Below the pieces are notes generated by a model. The model had not been told where the DNA came from and searched no databases. It saw only the letters and a program-made list of their open reading frames with translations. A stretch of 64,000 bases of DNA from Branchiostoma lanceolatum (taxonomy: Eukaryota; Chordata; Leptocardii; Amphioxiformes; Branchiostomatidae), in assembly GCF_035083965.1 (NCBI RefSeq), contig NC_089732.1, forward strand, positions 12,105,424-12,169,423. The letters run 5' to 3'. The translations under genes were made by a program, and so were the position numbers. This document shows, piece after piece, positions 46,701 to 58,700 of this stretch (within the stretch, counting starts at the first letter, position 1; every line of letters begins with the position of its first letter).

Positions 46701-49700
46701 CAACAACCACAATCTACTGCTGGATAATCCGAAATTTTTCCAAAAGCTTTTAGAAATCCTTTTTTGCCAAACCATACCTTCTAAATGACTCTTATTTTTG
46801 GACGGTACAACAAGCTTAAGTGCAAACACTTTACAGCTGCAGCCATAATTGTTAATGTTTACAGATGTGTTGCGTACCTTTCTGTATCGATGTAAGGCAC
46901 CGGCTCTGGAGTCAAATCTGCTGGGAGAGTCAATCAGTGCACCCATGTTGTCGTAACAACACTCGTAGTTACCCCCTGGATAGGAATAAAGACATAGAAA
47001 TACAATCAACCATCAACCAATAAAACTTGATTGTGCAATATTTTCACTAAGAAAATGTTTGGAAAAGGTATCAAACAACTCAAAAGCAGTTAACAATCCG
47101 ATAATGAGAATACTAATCTATATGGCTAGTTGTTAAACACCTCTGCGTCGATGACGGTTAGACATCCAGGTAATAAGATACGCAAAGTAACGGTTACTCA
47201 TTGACAAGCAACTGGATAACTCTGGAAACGACATTCTACACATGACACAAGTCTTGAATAGGATATGATACTTTATGTCAGCAAAATATGTCTCTTATAC
47301 TTTCTTACGAAAAACTGGCAATGCTTAGAAATATTGTTTCGACTTTTTTGCTACATATATTGTCTACATCAAGTACCGGTATGTCACGAATCTGAACTTG
47401 TAACGATATGATTGGCTAATTTAACCAATTAGGACGCTTGATACATGTGAGTTGCGTCGTGTTGTGTACTTACTGAAAAATTACGCATGCCAAACAAACC
47501 TGTTGAGAAACTAAACGGTGTCGTGAAGCACGCCCCCTGCCGGTCCTCACTGGTGAGCACCCAGCGGCCGATCTCTGCCCTGGCCTGGCCGTAGTACATC
47601 GGACACGTGCCGACCAAGTTGGGCGCGTAGACTTCCACATCGGGCTCATCCTATCAAGGCAAATAACCACAACAGATTGTGTCTTAAATCCGTCTTAATC
47701 AAACAATGGGTCAATGCACATACTAGAACATTTTGTGGGAGAGAATTGTTATTTTTGAGTGTGTGTATGTGTATGTGTGTGTGTGTGTGTTTTTGTGTGC
47801 GCGTTTGTGTGTGTGTATGTGTGTGTGTATGTGTGTATGTGTGTGCAATACATCCTCAGTGTTTCTGTATTTGTCATTAGAACTCGAAGGGTCGCAAAGT
47901 ATTTGCAAGTTGGTAGGTTATGACATTCTAATTGCCTTCTTCAGAAGTAGAATTTTCTGTGGCAATGCTAACGATCGAAACTACACATTCAAAGCTTATG
48001 AGACTTGCAAATTAAAAGGGATAAATATATATGGAACTACATTTCACAGTATAGATTCCTACCTTGAACCAGTCATCACATGCCAGTTTTGCGTTGATGT
48101 AATCTTCTCCGTTCACGTCCACTCGGTGGAAAATCTGTCCTTTCTTGCCTGTAGTCGGACTGACTTTCTGGTCCACACGATAAGCGTTGACGTCATTGTC
48201 GTTTCGACTCCACCAGCCAGAATTCCTGTCTTCTATTGCGTACGTACTACTCTGTGTTCTCACCACGTACCCAATCCTCACAGGGTAACCGTCTCGGTAG
48301 TAAACATTCACAGGATAGACTGGAACCCAGGTCATGTGGCCATCTTTGTAGCGATACATGGTGTACGTACGCCTGTAGTCTGTGGCTATGACCGCTTGGA
48401 ACGTATTTTCCTGTTAACAAGAAGAAAATTACATTGCCTCACCTTGTTGGTAAATAAAAGATATAAAAAAACATTATTCCATCTGGATCGTAACGTATAC
48501 TGCAGTCAAGAACCGAGACGAGGGGGGATACAGGCTAAGCCACGTTGGAACGGCTTTTTCTCACTGCAGTCACCTAGTGGCGTGTATAAGTAGCCCCAGT
48601 CATTACCGCACTGAAGAAGGGAACGGAAGGTCTACACTTTCGGCCGCAAGAAACATTTCTATGGTGTAGACTGTAAAGAAACATGAATTTATTTGAAGAA
48701 CAATGCCCGGGCGTTTTTCTTTTACGTCTCGGTAGCCTTCACCTTTGTCACATTACCCACATGGGCACTAGGAAGTGTGAAAGAGCTCATACTAGCAGCT
48801 GAACACTGTCTATACCTCAGATGTCTCGGAGAGCCACGCTGGAACCATTCGCTGCCACGTGGCGACGAGCACAAAAGACGCGGTGAAGTTAGTCGCCGTG
48901 GGGTCCGTGTTTCGGATGGCACTGTCGACTAGAGTCATCATGCCGCTCTCGTCACTGGTGTACGTGTTGTACCACACCTGGAAGCGATGGAAAGAGTTAT
49001 CCGATCTAACTGTTAAGAGCTTCTAAAATCATAATCTCAGAGGTAAATCTCATAGTTTTCCCTAGACAATATGACAATACTATATTTTTTATACGTCAGC
49101 TCTATTTAAAGTTAGATAAAGTCGCATGTTTTAAGAGAGAAGAAGCGTGTAAATCATGAATCATGCATAGCGTAGTTTCTTTAGTATTTTCTTGATCTTC
49201 TGATGTATTTAGCCCTTTGTTTGGCATGGATATACAATAAACTTTATCCATTCGTTGACTCTTTGTGAAATACAGGAGTCGATCGGTCAAAAATATGGGT
49301 AAATCCAATCGTTTATGTTTGAAATTACATTTCAACTTTTCTCCAGGAGGTTGATATAATTGCTATTTACCTTCGGATCCAGTTGTTCTATGAGCTGCTG
49401 GAAACGGTTGTTTGCCCAGAACGGTGCAAAGATGGCGCAGATGTCCGTGTTATTGTGCGCCAGAACATCCTTCAACTTTCCAGGATTACGGAGGCTGGGG
49501 ATGTTGAAGTGATTCTTTCCGTTCGTGGCAATGGCAATGCCATTTTCCGAGACCTAGAACATGGATTTATTGGATTCTGTAAGCTTCTATTCTTAGACAC
49601 TGTAGACTTAGGACGTAAAACGATTATTATCAATTGCCCGGACAAATTTCACTGTACATTACAAGCTAATACAAGCAGAAAATAGACGTAACAATTTATA

Positions 49701-52700
49701 ACCGCAGCCACTATTTTTTTGGACATGGCAAACGTTTCAGAAGAAAAATAAAGTTGAAGGTATTGATATTATAGACTTATCAGAGTGAATTTGCATTTAT
49801 CAACTTAACAAATTAGAGTTTAGTTATAGGGCTTATTGATCTATGACCTACTCAGAGCTAGATCTAGTCGCTTTCAGAAGAGTCACGTGACAGAATTAAG
49901 TGGGTCAGAATGTATGACGAAGGCCAAAGAGATGGTTGACAACATGTTTGCTGGAAAATATATTTATAATCTTATCATGTTGTAAGGCTTGTATGAGATA
50001 CATGGTAGAAAGACTTACGCATATGTCGTTGCACAATCCGCCCGGAACCGGAAGTCCGTACGGAATGTTGATGGGAGGCGAGATGGACTCTCCAAAATCT
50101 TCACTCAAGACGGTCAACAACGTGTCGTTCATAGCCTCGCCGAAGGGGAACAGTCGGTCCTCTGCAGGGAAATATTTATTTATTTATTGGTTCAGATTGT
50201 ACATGCCAGGGTTGCCCAACTAACCGGAGGCTATTACTAAAAGACGAACCCATGTGCGGGCATAGGTCTGTGGGTTTTGGACCATCTCACACCGGGGCAT
50301 GCCCCTACTCTTTTACGAAAGGTGTGGTGGGTTCTTTTACGTGCGCGGGATGTGACTCTCCCCAAACACGGGACCTTCATTTAACGTCCTATCCAATGGA
50401 CGTCCCTAACCCTAGATGAGCTAGGTATACGTACTCATTTACACCTGAGTGAAGTGAGGAAAGTAGTGTTAAGAGCAGGGAAGTATGAGAAAACATTTTC
50501 TATGTTTACCTTCGTGAAAACGGAGGTATTGTTTTCGGTCTGTGTGTTTGTTTGCCTTGGTGTGTGCCTTGTGCGAATTAGCGAGAAATTCTCAATAAAG
50601 CATAAAGAAAGAAATCCACCAAAAAATATGAATATCTAACGGAGGGAGGAATAATATCGTCGGTTTCTTGTTTCTGATTTAGCCCTAAATTTGATAACAT
50701 TCAAACTTTAACTTCAATTGACTGGCTACAGTACAGTTTGCTCAGAGACGTAGAGAAAAAAAAACTACCCTACATGTTCGAAATTAGCAGCACTATCTAT
50801 AAGTAAGTGACAATATATTGTTTTATGCCTTTTGCATAAAACAGTGTTTCTTAACTGCTAAAATGAAATCTTTGATTTTGAATATCATATGATAAAACCA
50901 ATGAATGAATGAATGAAAGATCGACCTTCATTGTGCATTCATGCCCCGAGGGGCTAGGTACAGGTCGTCTAACTTAACACATAGAACATACAAGGACATA
51001 AATACAACAATACAAGCTGTAAACATATAGAGTAGACAAACGTGTTATTAGACTAAGCTAGTCCAGTAGAGTCGACAAAAAATCAATATATTTGAGTGAG
51101 ACCGTACCGTTGCACTCTCCCACGAAGCCAGTCCCCTGCGCTGACGTACTGGTGTATCCAAGGTTACAGGTGCAGGTGTAGCCGCCATCTTGGTTCTCAC
51201 AGGACGCATGCGCATCACAGTTGGTGTTTAGCAGTCCCTGACATTCGTCGATATCTTTCGAAAGAAGCGATAAAAAGGCTAAGATAACTTGTCGTGGAGA
51301 AATAAAAATATAAAAAAAGGAATAAGAAGCACAGAAACATGAAAACATTGGTCGTGTCTAATTAATGTTAAATATAGTCATAATTTTATTCTTGTTTACC
51401 AACCTTCACAGATGACGCCGTCGCCTTCGTAACCTTCATTACATTGGCAGGTGAAGTTCCCGAGTATGTTGGTGCATGTTGCCAATGTAGGGTGACAATC
51501 ATTCATCCCCGATGTGCATTCATCTATGTCTGTCGATTGAAATAGTCAGCGGTTGAGTTTAGTTTAGTTTAATTCTTTTTGATTATACAATGATGGACAT
51601 CATGCCATTCTTGAGACTTTATGACATCATTGTAGTCAAAACGTTTGCTGCCATAGAAACCAATGAGATGTGCATACAGGGTCATTACAACAGGAGTCTT
51701 ACCTTGACATCTGACGAATTCGGTGTTATTGTTACTGAGGACGATATCGTATCCATGGTTACAGTAACAGTCGTAGTCAGGAAAGTCTAGAAAGCAGTTC
51801 CCCGCTCCCGTGGACTGGCCACACCGGTCTTCTACTGGGTCGCACCAGTCAATGTCTACAGGAAAAACACATAGGAGAATGTATTGAGCAGTCGGTTTTG
51901 TTCTTCCGTGTAGATTTTGGTGCTTTTTAGGGGTCTGCATGGAGGGAAGACGATTACGCTTTTCCCAAAATTCAGGAATCGTATTAAGTAGAGGCATGCG
52001 GACCCCCATTTAAGGCAAAAAGGTTTCGACGATCCAAGGTATATGAACATGACAACCATAACCTTAGTCAAAGGAAAATATAATTTCCTAATTTGCTATA
52101 ATAATCTTTATGTTTTATATCTTAGCAAAACAGAAAAATTCATGAAGAATTAAATGCAACGAATTAAATGCAAAAGTAAATTGCTTCAATAAAATTCTCG
52201 ATATTTTGATCAATGATCGAGCAAATTAGCATCTCCTGCATGCTCCTTTTGGTTAAAAAAAAGGGTTATATTAGACTAAGTACATACGTCCATCTGTGCA
52301 AGGCGGAAGATCACAGGGCTGGAATTCCACCGATACCCCACTGCAGTACCGTCCACCAGCGCTGGGAGGCGGGCTGTCACACTCTCGAGTGCGCATGCGT
52401 GATCCTTCTCCGCAAGTGGAAAGGCAGTTGCTCCAATCGCTCCACTGACCAAACTCACCGTCTAATATCAGCGAAAAAGGATAAATCTTAAAAATACGGT
52501 AACACTTTGTTCAAACATACCAAATTTCCACCACTCTAAAAATAAACTATTTTCCAGTAGGAACGAAACAAATGCCTTTCAATCTTCACTCAATAGAGAC
52601 GGGGGGCGCCACAAACGTTCTGCAACTAATAAGCCATGTTTCCTATTTGCCTAACGTGACGACAGAGACATGTTCTCCGTATAAAAATATGAACGTAGTA

Positions 52701-55700
52701 TTAATATATGTGACTTACCTACAATAAGGGTCTCGCACCGATCGCCCGTGTGAGACAAAGGACACCTAGCGGAAAAGAACCAAACTACATTAGAGGAAAG
52801 GCATGACATGCAACACGGGAACCTAGGAAGCTGAAATATACACTTCACTAAGGTGATTCTATATTAGTGTTAAAGCTCGTTGAATATCTTTTAAGATTAT
52901 TTTATTTCATCTATTCATAACACCTTATTAACAAATCTGTGGTATTCTTTTTAAGACATTATAAGAATTCAAAGGAGTCTGAAACAGAAAAAAATATTGT
53001 TGTGTAAAAATCTATTTCATGGCTTTCAAATAATCGAGTTGATCTTGAAAAAGAAAGTCTGATGTACACTTTAACGTCACAAAGACAACTTACGTGCAGG
53101 TCCGTGACTTGTTGACGACTGTACACTCACCACCATTTAAACAGTAGCCAGTGTAACAAAGCTCTGAAAATATATGATTTCTCAGATTATCATATGGTGT
53201 ACATTGAGAGAAACTACTATGAAAGATTCACAGTTGATCTATATATCTAAAATCTAGGACCGAAGAAAATAGAGAATGAAAACAGCCACAAAAGAAGGGA
53301 GAGTATCACTGACTTAAACACTATGTGAATGATGAAACATCCTTTTTTATCTGTAATGTATACTCAAGTCTTATGTATGTAATACACTTAGCGCTACGTA
53401 ATAAAAACTATGGGGATAAAGGAATAATTAAGATAGATTATCTGAAATTTAAGCAGATTGAGTGATAAGCAAACCTGCAGTGGTGATATCTAGGTTGATC
53501 CCAAGAGAGTTGATAAAGGCTTGCTCCAAAACATCGTAGGTGAGGTTTGCAGCTACGTCCGTTACAATGGTGGCAAGTGCGATGAGGCTGCCGCTTCGGA
53601 ACGAGGTTATGGTGATGGAGTAGATGTAGTCAGCGACGGTACTTTCTGAGTAGATTTCAGTGATCTAAAGAACAACAAAAAAGGAACAAGAAATTGAAAA
53701 TCTCCTTCCTCCGTGGAAAAGTTTTAGATTCTGTGCATTTCTTGTTTTACTCATTATTGTAAATTTCTAGCTGATTCTCTCACAAGGCAACGGATATGCA
53801 TATAGCAGGAAGCTGAAGACAGGAAAGGACAAACCTATTCTGGGACCTTTCTGGGACCTTTGACCTAACTTCCTGTCAGCGTCTCCGACGTGCCTAGCAT
53901 GCGGTAACTCTAGTATACATGATTCATATAACTGAGAGAACACAAGAAATCAAAGAGACACATCGAATTCGAAAGCGAAACATCCTTACACAGAGGTACA
54001 GATGGACTTCTCTACCAAGTATATGGGGGTCTACAAGGCCTAGGGAAGAGCCCAAGCCGCAAATATGTACTGAAATGTACCATAATGCAGTTACTATTTC
54101 AATTATGTACGTGCACCTTATTAAACTCCAGGTTCGTTTTATTCACAAAGAGTGGCTTCAGGACGAACAAAATCAAATATACCTCAGTATTTCAAATACA
54201 AATGTATTAATCAACGTTACATTTTAACGAGATGAAAGAATAAATGTTTGCTTCATCTAAAATACAACGGAACTGTTTAGATAAACACCCACCGTGGTTT
54301 CTGTCTGCGTCTTGGTAGACTTGAAATCCTCAGATGTGCAGTCAGCAAGTGCAGACCTGTACGACAGCCCCGTCAATGTGATGCTCTGGGAGAAACCGCT
54401 GGAAACTAGATAGCAATGAAAATAAGAAGATGCAGCTATTATATATTCAATATTTACGACGATAGCTTCCAATTCCGCACTACTTTATCATCACGTATAT
54501 CATGAATGTCTCATAACTGCTAGGTAGCTTGTATCACTCCGCTACATAGACTATAACGATAGCAAAATAAACTTAGAAGTCAGCCCTCAAAATGTTTCCT
54601 TTTATTCATCGGTCATAAACGGACATTAGAGCACAACCGAGCACAGCAGTAACTGATTACATTTTTCAGATGAACACAAAACGTCGAAAACAGTTCATCA
54701 AACTGCAACTTAGCATTACGACATAGTCAATGTATTGCTCAAGCTATGGAAGTCAAATTAAGAGCAATTCCCCTCTAATATGTGCAAATACAAGATATAC
54801 TTCTTGCAAAACAGATTTGAGACTAAGAGACAGAAATCAAACTAAGAGCAATATCCTCCGCTGATATGTGCAAAGGTATACTTCTTACAATACAGATTTG
54901 AGAGCAACCCAGACGTTAAGAATACTTGTATGAAAGCTGGATTCTCACCAAGTTCGCAGACGGTACCGTTTCCTGAAAATCCTTTTCTGCAGAGGCACGT
55001 TCCATCAGACTGGGCGTCAGCGTGCTCATCACAACCTGAATTACACACTTGCAAAATTGTTGGCATCATCGTTGTAACTTGTGTTGTTGGCGATGCTGTT
55101 GTACTTATGGTTGTGCTCTGGGATGGTGTACTAGTCCGTGTACTCCTTGTTGTTGGTGACAGAGTAGTCGCCAGTGTTGTAGCTCTCGGTGTTGTAGTTG
55201 GTATCACTGTAACCGTTGTGTTTTCTTGTGGAGTTGTCGTATGTTCCTTTGTTGTTGATGAAAGTGTTGTCAACACTGTTACGTCCTTTGAAGTTGTTGA
55301 AACTGTTGTCATGACTGGCATTTGCACCGTCGTTTTGAACGTGGATGTCAGCTGTGTAGTTTTCAACGTAGATGCAGGCTCTGTTGTTTTCACCGTAGAT
55401 GGCTGCTGTGAAGTTTTCGCCGTAGATGGAGACTGCGTAGTTTTAACTGTAGTTGGAGATTCTGTAGTTTTCGTAGTAGACGGCGGCTGTGTAGTTTTTA
55501 CCGTAGTTGTAGACTCTGTAGTTTTCGCCGTAGATGCAGGTTGTGTAGTTTTATCAGTAGTTGTAGACTCTGTAGTTTTCAACGTGGATGCAGGTTGTGT
55601 AGTTTTATCAGTAGTTGTAGACTCTGTAGTTTGAGCCGTAGTTGGAGCCTGTGTAGTTTTAACAGTAGTTGTAGACTCTGTAGTTTTCACCGTAGATGCA

Positions 55701-58700
55701 GGTTGTGTAGTTTTATCAGTAGTTGTAGACTTTGTAGTTTTCGCCGTAGATGGAGACTGTGTAGTTTTAACAGTAGTTGTAGACTTTGTAGTTTTCGCCG
55801 TAGTTGGAGCCTGTGTAGTTTTAACAGTAGTTGTAGACTCTGTAGTTTGAGCCGTAGATGCAGACTGTGTAATTTTATCAGTAGTTATAGACTTTGTAGT
55901 TTTCGCCGTAGATGGAGTCTGTGTAGTTTTAGCAGTAGTTGTAGGCTCTGTAGTTCTCGCCGTGGATGGAGGTTGTGTAGTTTTCACAATAGTTGTAGAC
56001 TCTGTAGTTTTCGCCGAGGATGGAGTCTGTGTAGTTTCAACAGTAGTTGTAGCTTCTGTAGTTTTCGCCGTAGTTGGAGGCTGCATAGTTGTAACCGTGG
56101 TTGTTGGCTCTGTAGTTTTCACCGTAGATGGAGACTGTGTAGTTGTAACAGTAGTTTTAGCCTCTGTGGTTTTCAGCGTAGATGGGGGCTGTGTAGTTTT
56201 GATAGTTGTTGTAGACTCTGTAGTTTTGGCAGTGGATGGAGGTTGTGTTGTTTTAACCGTAGTTGTAGACTCTGTAGTTTTGGCCGTAGATGGAGGCTGC
56301 ATAGTTGTAACCGTGGTTGATAACTCTGTAGTTTTTATCGTAGTTGTAGACTCTGTAGTTTTAACAGTAGTTGTAGCCTTTGTAGTTTTCAGCGTAGATG
56401 GGGGCTGTGTAGTTTTGATAGTTGTTGGAGGCTCGGTTGTTTTGGTCGTAGATTGAGGTTGTGTAGTTTTAACAGTAGATGTCGGCTCTGTAGTTTGGAC
56501 CGTGGATGAGAGCTCCGTCGTTTCCACAGAAGATGGAGGATGTGTCGTTTCCACCGTAGATTGAGGCTGTGTAGTTTTAACTGTAGATGAAAGAGGTGTC
56601 GTTTTCGGAGTAGGCGTGAGCTGCGTTGTTTTCTTCGTTGATTGAGACTGTGTTGTCTTCACCGTAGATGGAGGCTGTGTAGTTTTTACTGTAGATTGAG
56701 GTGATGTAGTTTTCACCGTCGATTGAGACTGGGTAGTTGTAACGGTAGATAGAGACTGTGTCGTTTCCATCGTAGATAGAGGCTGTGTAGTTTCAACCGA
56801 AGATTGAGGTCGTGTACTTTTTACCGTTAATGGAGGCTGTGTAGTTGCTACCGTAGATGACAATTCCGTCGTTTGTACCGTAGATGACAGTTTCGTCGTT
56901 TCTACCGTAGATGACTGCTGTGTAGTTTTAACCGTAGATTGAAGCTGTGTTGTTTTTGCGGTAGATGGAGACTGTGTAGTTTTCATCGTGGATGGATGTT
57001 GTGTCGTTTCTACCGAAGACTTAGGCTTTGTAGTTGCAATCGTCGATGTCGGCTGTGTCGTTTTTCCCGTAGATGTCTGCTGTGTTGTTTTTACTGAAGA
57101 TTGATGCTGTGTAGTTGTAGACTCTGTAGTTTTCGCCGTAGATTGAGGCTGTGTAGTTCCCATCGTAGTTTTAGGCTGTGTAGTTCCCATCGTTGTAGTT
57201 CCCATCGTAGTTGTAGGCTGTGTAGTTCCCATCGTTGATGGAGCATGTGTAGTTCCCATCGTAGTTGTAGGTTGTGTAGTTCCCATCGTTGATGGAGCAT
57301 GTGTAGTTCCCACCGTAGATTGAAACTGTGTGGTTCCCACCGTAGATGCAGGTTGCGTCGTTGCCATCGTTGGCTTAATCGTTTTCACTGTCGTGAAAGG
57401 CTTTGTAGCTTTTACAGTTGACTGCACTGGTGTAGTTTTTACTGTAGATGGCTTTTGCGTGCTTTTCACCGTGGTAGCAGGCTGTGTTGTTTCAGTTGTT
57501 GACGGCACATATGTAGTTCTCACCGTGGACAATGGCCGAGTAGTTTTTGATGTAGTTGATGACAATGTACTCTCAACTGTCGAGGGTGCGCTAGTAGTCT
57601 TTACCGTGGATGGCACCTGTGTAGTTTTTAAAGTAGAAGACAGCTGTGTACTTATTACAGAAGATTGTGTCGTTTCGAGTGTGGTTATAGGCGGTGTACT
57701 CTTGACCGATGACGACACTTGTGTAGTTTTTGCTGTAGAAATGGGTTGTGCATAAGTAGTTATCACCGTAGTTGGAGGCTGCGTAGTTTTCACAGTTGTT
57801 AAAAATTGTGTAGTTACCATCGTGGATGGTAATTGAGTGGTTGCTTTGGTAGATGACGCCCGTGTAGTTTTCAATGTAGATGTAGGATTCGTAGATTGTA
57901 CCGTAGATTGAGGCTGTGTGGTTCTCACTGTAGATTGGGGTTCTGTTGTTGCCATCGTCGAGGGTAGCTGCGTAGTTTTCAATGTAGAAGGCGCCTGTGT
58001 AGTTTTCAACGTAGATGTAGCTTGTGTAGTTTTCACCGTAGATTGAGGCTGTGTGGTTCTCACTGTAGATGGAAGCTGTGTTGTTGCCATCGTTGGCTGA
58101 ATCGTTTTCATTGTAGTGGAATGCTTTGTACTTTGACCTGTTGACTGAGCCTGTGTAGTTTTCAATGTAGAAGACGGCTGTGTAGTTTGCACTGTAGATG
58201 TAGGCTGTGTAGTTTGCACTGTAGATGTAGGCTGTGTAGTTTGCACTGTAGATGTAGGCTGTGTAGTTTGCACTGTAGATGTAGGCTGTGTAGTTTGCAC
58301 TGTAGATGTAGGATGTGTAGTTTGCACTTTTGATGTAGGCTGTGTAGTTTGCACCGTAGATGTAGGCTGTGTAGTGTGCATAGATGTAGGCTGTGTTGTT
58401 TTTACTGTAGATGTAGGCTGTGTAGTTTGCACTGTTGATGTAGGCTGTGTAGTTTGCACTGTTGATGTAGGCTGTGTAGTTTGCACTGTTGATGTAGGCT
58501 GTGTACTTTGCACTGTCGATCTAGGATGTGTAGTTTGCACTGTAGACGGTGACCGTGTAGTTTGCACTGTAGATTGAGACGGTGTAGTTTTCATCGTCGA
58601 AGGCAGGTTTGTGGTTATGTCCGTAGTTATAGGCTCTGTAGTTTTCACCGTCGCGGTGGTGGACGGTTGTGTACTTTTAAATGTTGAGGTAACTGGTGTA

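Larger units (their letters stand above)
46308..47650 (-). other. AMOP domain (exons 47500-47650, 46878-46975, 46308-46452)
   Basis: GTCPMYYGQARAEIGRWVLT, GGNYECCYDNMGALIDSP and LPRIWCCKMADDNSCIKF followed by RKKRP. The CCYD..G.L and CC......C..F...RP signatures define AMOP in MUC4 and SUSD2. Confidence 0.88.

Noticed and set aside
47733-48593. 286-codon plus-strand frame
   Set aside because: Begins in a GT microsatellite and then runs antisense through the NIDO exon 48063-48410.
53919-54227. 102-codon plus-strand frame between SEA exons
   Set aside because: No signal, domain or splice context; AT-rich intron of the mucin gene.
58180-58580. Possible CRISPR-like array of 27-base repeats
   Set aside because: Units are contiguous with no unique spacers and are in frame with the mucin; the genome is animal.
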